The notes beneath the pieces were generated by a model that had not been told where the DNA came from, ran no database searches, and was given only the letters and a program-made list of their open reading frames with translations. DNA of 64,000 nucleotides, from the NCBI GenBank assembly GCA_009664345.1, contig CP043547.1, positions 2,694,709-2,758,708 on the forward strand. The letters run 5' to 3'. Source of the stretch: Planctomycetales bacterium 10988. GTDB taxonomy: Bacteria; Planctomycetota; Planctomycetia; Pirellulales; Pb10988. Position 1 is the stretch's first letter. The number at the start of each line of letters is the position of its first letter. Made by a program: the position numbers and the translations under genes. Positions 61,725 through 64,000 of the stretch are shown here, piece after piece.

Positions 61725-63458
61725 TTATTCCAAGACCACATTGTCATAAATCGGAAGGTGGCGGTAATAGACTTCCAAGGTGAGAATCGCCAAGGAGGTC
61801 ATATAAACTCGACCACCGACATTGGAATGCCCCCCGACCGGGTTCCAGCTTCCTTCGTTCTCGCCATTGGGAACTTGCGAGGCGACCAGCATCTCTCGCA
61901 TCCGCGAATTCCATTGTTCCCAAGGAGTTCCGCCGAAGTGGTGCATGGCCTGGGTGGCATAGTACCAATAGTACATATTGGGTTCGCGGGGTTGCGGCGG
62001 ATGGGCACTGAGGAGCCATTCAACCGCTTTTTCCATACCCGGTTCTTCCCGTTTCCAACCCGTATATTGCCGACAGAGAATCGCCTCGGCAGTCATTGAT
62101 TGCCGGGGGCCCATGTTGGGTTGATAGCCATAGCGGCTGCCGATTTGATCCGTTTGAACTTGGTTGAGAAAGTTCGTCGCTTTTTCCAGCGTTTCTTCAG
62201 GCACTTGCAAGGAAGCCGTGCGGGCACTTTGCAGAGCCATCAATTGCCAACCCAACACACTCGTGTCCCCGCGTTGGCCGGGCGAATATCTCCACCCTCC
62301 GCCGGAGTGCTGTGCATTGATAATATAGTCAATTCCTTTTTGGGCGGGTTCTCGCAATTCAGGGTCTCGCGTCAAGGCATAGGCTTCGCACATGGCCAAA
62401 GTCGCTTGAGCATGGGCGTACATATTCCCGACCCCTTTACCCCGCCAGTCCCCATCACGAAGTTGTGCCCTTCTCAACCAGTAGAGAGCATTTCCAACGG
62501 TCTCTTGATATTTGCCCGATTTGTGGGTCTGTCCGGCTCCCAAGAAGGGCAGCACCCCCAAAGCCGTTCCTGCCGTATCGCTACGGCTGCCGCCAAATTG
62601 TTCAAGCCGCCACCGTCCGTCGTTCCACTGAACTTTGGCTAGCCACCGTAGACCTTTTGCGACGGCCGATTCACTGGCGGTCGTTCCCCCGAAGGCTTGC
62701 ACCAACTTTCCGCGAGAGGCTTCTCCGCGTCCATCGAACATGCCGACGGCGCCCACGCTTAACTTCGAGGCAGCCGGCTGAACTTCGATCGGTTGAAGTT
62801 CCAACATCTCCATCTGGGCATTCGCTGGCGGTTCGTTGAAGGGATTATCTTCCACGAATTGCTCAGGGTCCGGGGAAAGCACTTCAACTTCAAACTCTTC
62901 GAACTCTTCAAAATCGACTTCTTCCAACAGTTCCTGATCTTGATCGAGTTCTTCCTCGGCTTGCTTGTCGGAGATGCGGACACTCAGTTCAAACGGTTTT
63001 TCTTTTCGAAATTCGTTCAAAGCCAAAAAAGCCAAGAGAATGAGAATCAACACATGAAAGAGCAAACTCGCCAAAAAAGCGGGCGTTTCTCGAATTTGAT
63101 CACGAAGCCAAAGACGGAAATTGCCCTGTTCGGCTTCTTCTTGCAAACGACGCCGCACACCGATCGGTTTGAAGGCGGCGATTTTACGACGATTGGCTAC
63201 GCGATTGACACTGACTTTGCGAGGCCCTGATTTCGAAGGCGGTTGCGTACCGGGAGATTGCGAAAGTGGCCGAGCCACGGGAATGGGAATATGCGGCAAA
63301 GGCGAATCTTGGACAGGTCTGGCAGCCGGGCGATCAGCTTGAGACGGTTCCGGCTTCTTCACTTCCGGCGTTTCCTGGTCCGTAGTGGTCATAGATGGCG
63401 AAGCATGTCGCTCTTCAGCAGCCGAGGTGGAGCCGTCCTGATTTTTCCCATTGGACAT
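61725..63458 (-). CDS. Membrane-anchored squalene-cyclase-repeat protein
   Basis: 577 residues. Residues 1-120 are Pro/Ser/Glu-rich and disordered. One membrane helix (about 128-148: AFLASLLFHVLILILLAFLAL) is followed by an acidic stretch (about 160-215, EEELDQDQELLEEVDFEEFE). From about 260 to 560 lie alpha/alpha-barrel repeats of the prenyltransferase/squalene-oxidase type: GLRWLAKVQWNDGRWRLEQFG, ALYWLRRAQLRDGDWRG, GIDYIINAQHSGGGWRYSPGQ and so on. The DxDD-type cyclase motif is not visible, so catalysis is doubtful and a protein- or polymer-binding role is possible. The helix plus acidic spacer resembles the TonB layout. Confidence 0.85.
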   Translation of the reverse strand: MSNGKNQDGSTSAAEERHASPSMTTTDQETPEVKKPEPSQADRPAARPVQDSPLPHIPIPVARPLSQSPGTQPPSKSGPRKVSVNRVANRRKIAAFKPIGVRRRLQEEAEQGNFRLWLRDQIRETPAFLASLLFHVLILILLAFLALNEFRKEKPFELSVRISDKQAEEELDQDQELLEEVDFEEFEEFEVEVLSPDPEQFVEDNPFNEPPANAQMEMLELQPIEVQPAASKLSVGAVGMFDGRGEASRGKLVQAFGGTTASESAVAKGLRWLAKVQWNDGRWRLEQFGGSRSDTAGTALGVLPFLGAGQTHKSGKYQETVGNALYWLRRAQLRDGDWRGKGVGNMYAHAQATLAMCEAYALTRDPELREPAQKGIDYIINAQHSGGGWRYSPGQRGDTSVLGWQLMALQSARTASLQVPEETLEKATNFLNQVQTDQIGSRYGYQPNMGPRQSMTAEAILCRQYTGWKREEPGMEKAVEWLLSAHPPQPREPNMYYWYYATQAMHHFGGTPWEQWNSRMREMLVASQVPNGENEGSWNPVGGHSNVGGRVYMTSLAILTLEVYYRHLPIYDNVVLE

Positions 63459-63933
63459 GTGATCTAACCCGTCCTCATCTCGAAAAGTCCTGGAGAATTG
63501 CCGTATTTCGGCTCGGCCAGGCTGGTGGTATCGTCTGGTTTGGCAGTCGTGATTGTCTCTTGATATCCGAAAGTGTTTGATTGAACTTCACTTGGTATCC
63601 CTTCTCAAGAGGCAAATTTCAGACCAAATTCCCTTTTTTCACAAACGAAAGGTGGCTTGGGTTTTCAACAAACCCGTCAAGGAAAAACCATCAAAAACAA
63701 GAGTGGTAACCTTCCATTTTAACCACTGCGTTCATTTTGAACAACTTTTTCTCACCCACAAGCCTGGAGTTTTCGGGGAAAAACTTTCTAATTTCCTCCT
63801 AGCAATTCCAGACTTTCCGTGTAGTTTAGAGCAAGATGCAGAAAGTCGTGATGCCTTTTGACTTGTGGCAATCTTAGCTTCCTCTCGAATCGCGAATCAG
63901 GCAATCAACCGAGCGTCTCCTCTGGGCGAATGA
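63459..63933. other. Divergent spacer
   Basis: This 475-bp region lies between the cyclase-repeat gene and the partial gene at the right edge. AGTGGTAA and TTAACCACT (about 63702-63727) form a small inverted repeat of unknown role. A 102-codon frame at 63553-63861 shows no family signal. Confidence 0.45.
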
Positions 63934-64000
63934 ATGCAAACTTCGGTTCAAAAAATCTTTCTAGGTTCGATCTTTTTTCTCCTGACCAGCTTCATTGCCG
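63934..64000 (+). CDS. Start of an exported or membrane protein, cut by window end
   Basis: The frame from the ATG at 63934 reads MQTSVQKIFLGSIFFLLTSF and continues to the edge: a short basic head and a hydrophobic helix, typical of a signal anchor. The pattern recalls the first helix of planctomycete TrkA-type potassium channels, but 22 residues cannot prove it. The ribosome binding site is weak (CTGGGCG region). Confidence 0.35.
   Translation, partial: MQTSVQKIFLGSIFFLLTSFIA

Noticed and set aside
63553-63861. A 102-codon rightward frame near the right edge
   Set aside because: Composition of an AT-rich spacer, no domain and no good start signal.
1-64000. tRNA, rRNA, CRISPR arrays, prophage or transposase genes
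   Set aside because: I looked through the spacers for cloverleaf ends, regularly spaced repeats and mobile-element proteins and found none I could support.

Overview
The window looks like a chromosomal segment of a mesophilic planctomycete (PVC superphylum) of roughly 50% G+C. The gene families point there directly: four secreted DUF1080 (3-keto-disaccharide hydrolase-like) proteins, a Tat-type DUF1501 protein, a DUF1559 pseudopilin-like protein, a VCBS/FG-GAP protein, a PQQ-propeller protein, squalene-cyclase-type repeats behind a TonB-like anchor, and two DUF11 proteins that resemble chlamydial OmcB. I see no rRNA, tRNA, CRISPR array, prophage or transposase gene. About 45 protein genes are supported, mostly single genes or short operons separated by AT-richer spacers with intrinsic terminators.

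Region by region. 1-5.5 kb: the tail of an FAD oxidoreductase, an SDR dehydrogenase, a PQQ-propeller protein, an atypical kinase-like signalling protein and a DUF1080 protein. 5.6-11.2 kb: a NarL-type response regulator followed by a six-PAS histidine kinase whose membrane module resembles the ethylene-receptor fold. 11.8-18.5 kb: GlpD, a DUF1080 protein, glutamine synthetase III and a DUF4126/zinc-ribbon membrane protein. 18.6-24.6 kb: a VOC protein, an amidohydrolase, a DUF72 protein, a His-rich secreted protein, an OmcB-like protein and a 58-residue lipoprotein. 24.7-29.4 kb: PII, Amt and a second OmcB-like protein. 29.4-37.4 kb: an AI-2E-family transporter, DUF1080, a DUF481 outer-membrane protein, a PH-domain protein, a GlsB-like protein, an SDR and an iron-sulfur photolyase. 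37.4-43.5 kb: a leftward set MoxR / voltage-gated channel / DUF58 / transglutaminase. 43.6-49.5 kb: VCBS, DUF1501, DUF1080, a small membrane protein and a FlgM-like peptide. 49.8-56.4 kb: a soluble FlhA-C-like protein, a SpoU methyltransferase and a 1389-residue membrane protein with a voltage-sensor-like module. 56.5-64 kb: an ABC1 kinase, DUF4870, TonB, a DUF1559 protein, a 60-residue protein, the cyclase-repeat protein and the start of a membrane protein.

Functional links. Glutamine synthetase III, PII and Amt form a nitrogen-assimilation set spread over 12 kb. Sequences matching the sigma-54 consensus with exact GG-N10-GC spacing lie upstream of both glnN and amt, suggesting shared control. 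The response regulator and PAS kinase form one two-component system. MoxR-DUF58-transglutaminase is a widespread envelope-associated set, here interrupted by an ion channel whose pore filter (TLEDWTD) carries the acidic residues associated with calcium selectivity.

The strongest leads for something undescribed are: (i) the membrane-less FlhA cytoplasmic-domain protein with an Sm-like N-terminus, next to a FlgM-like peptide; (ii) the giant voltage-sensor-like protein with no recognisable pore; (iii) the channel inside the MoxR operon; and (iv) a family of 85-93 bp intergenic repeats with inverted ends, four copies of which I found, three of them about 30-36 bp from a start codon.
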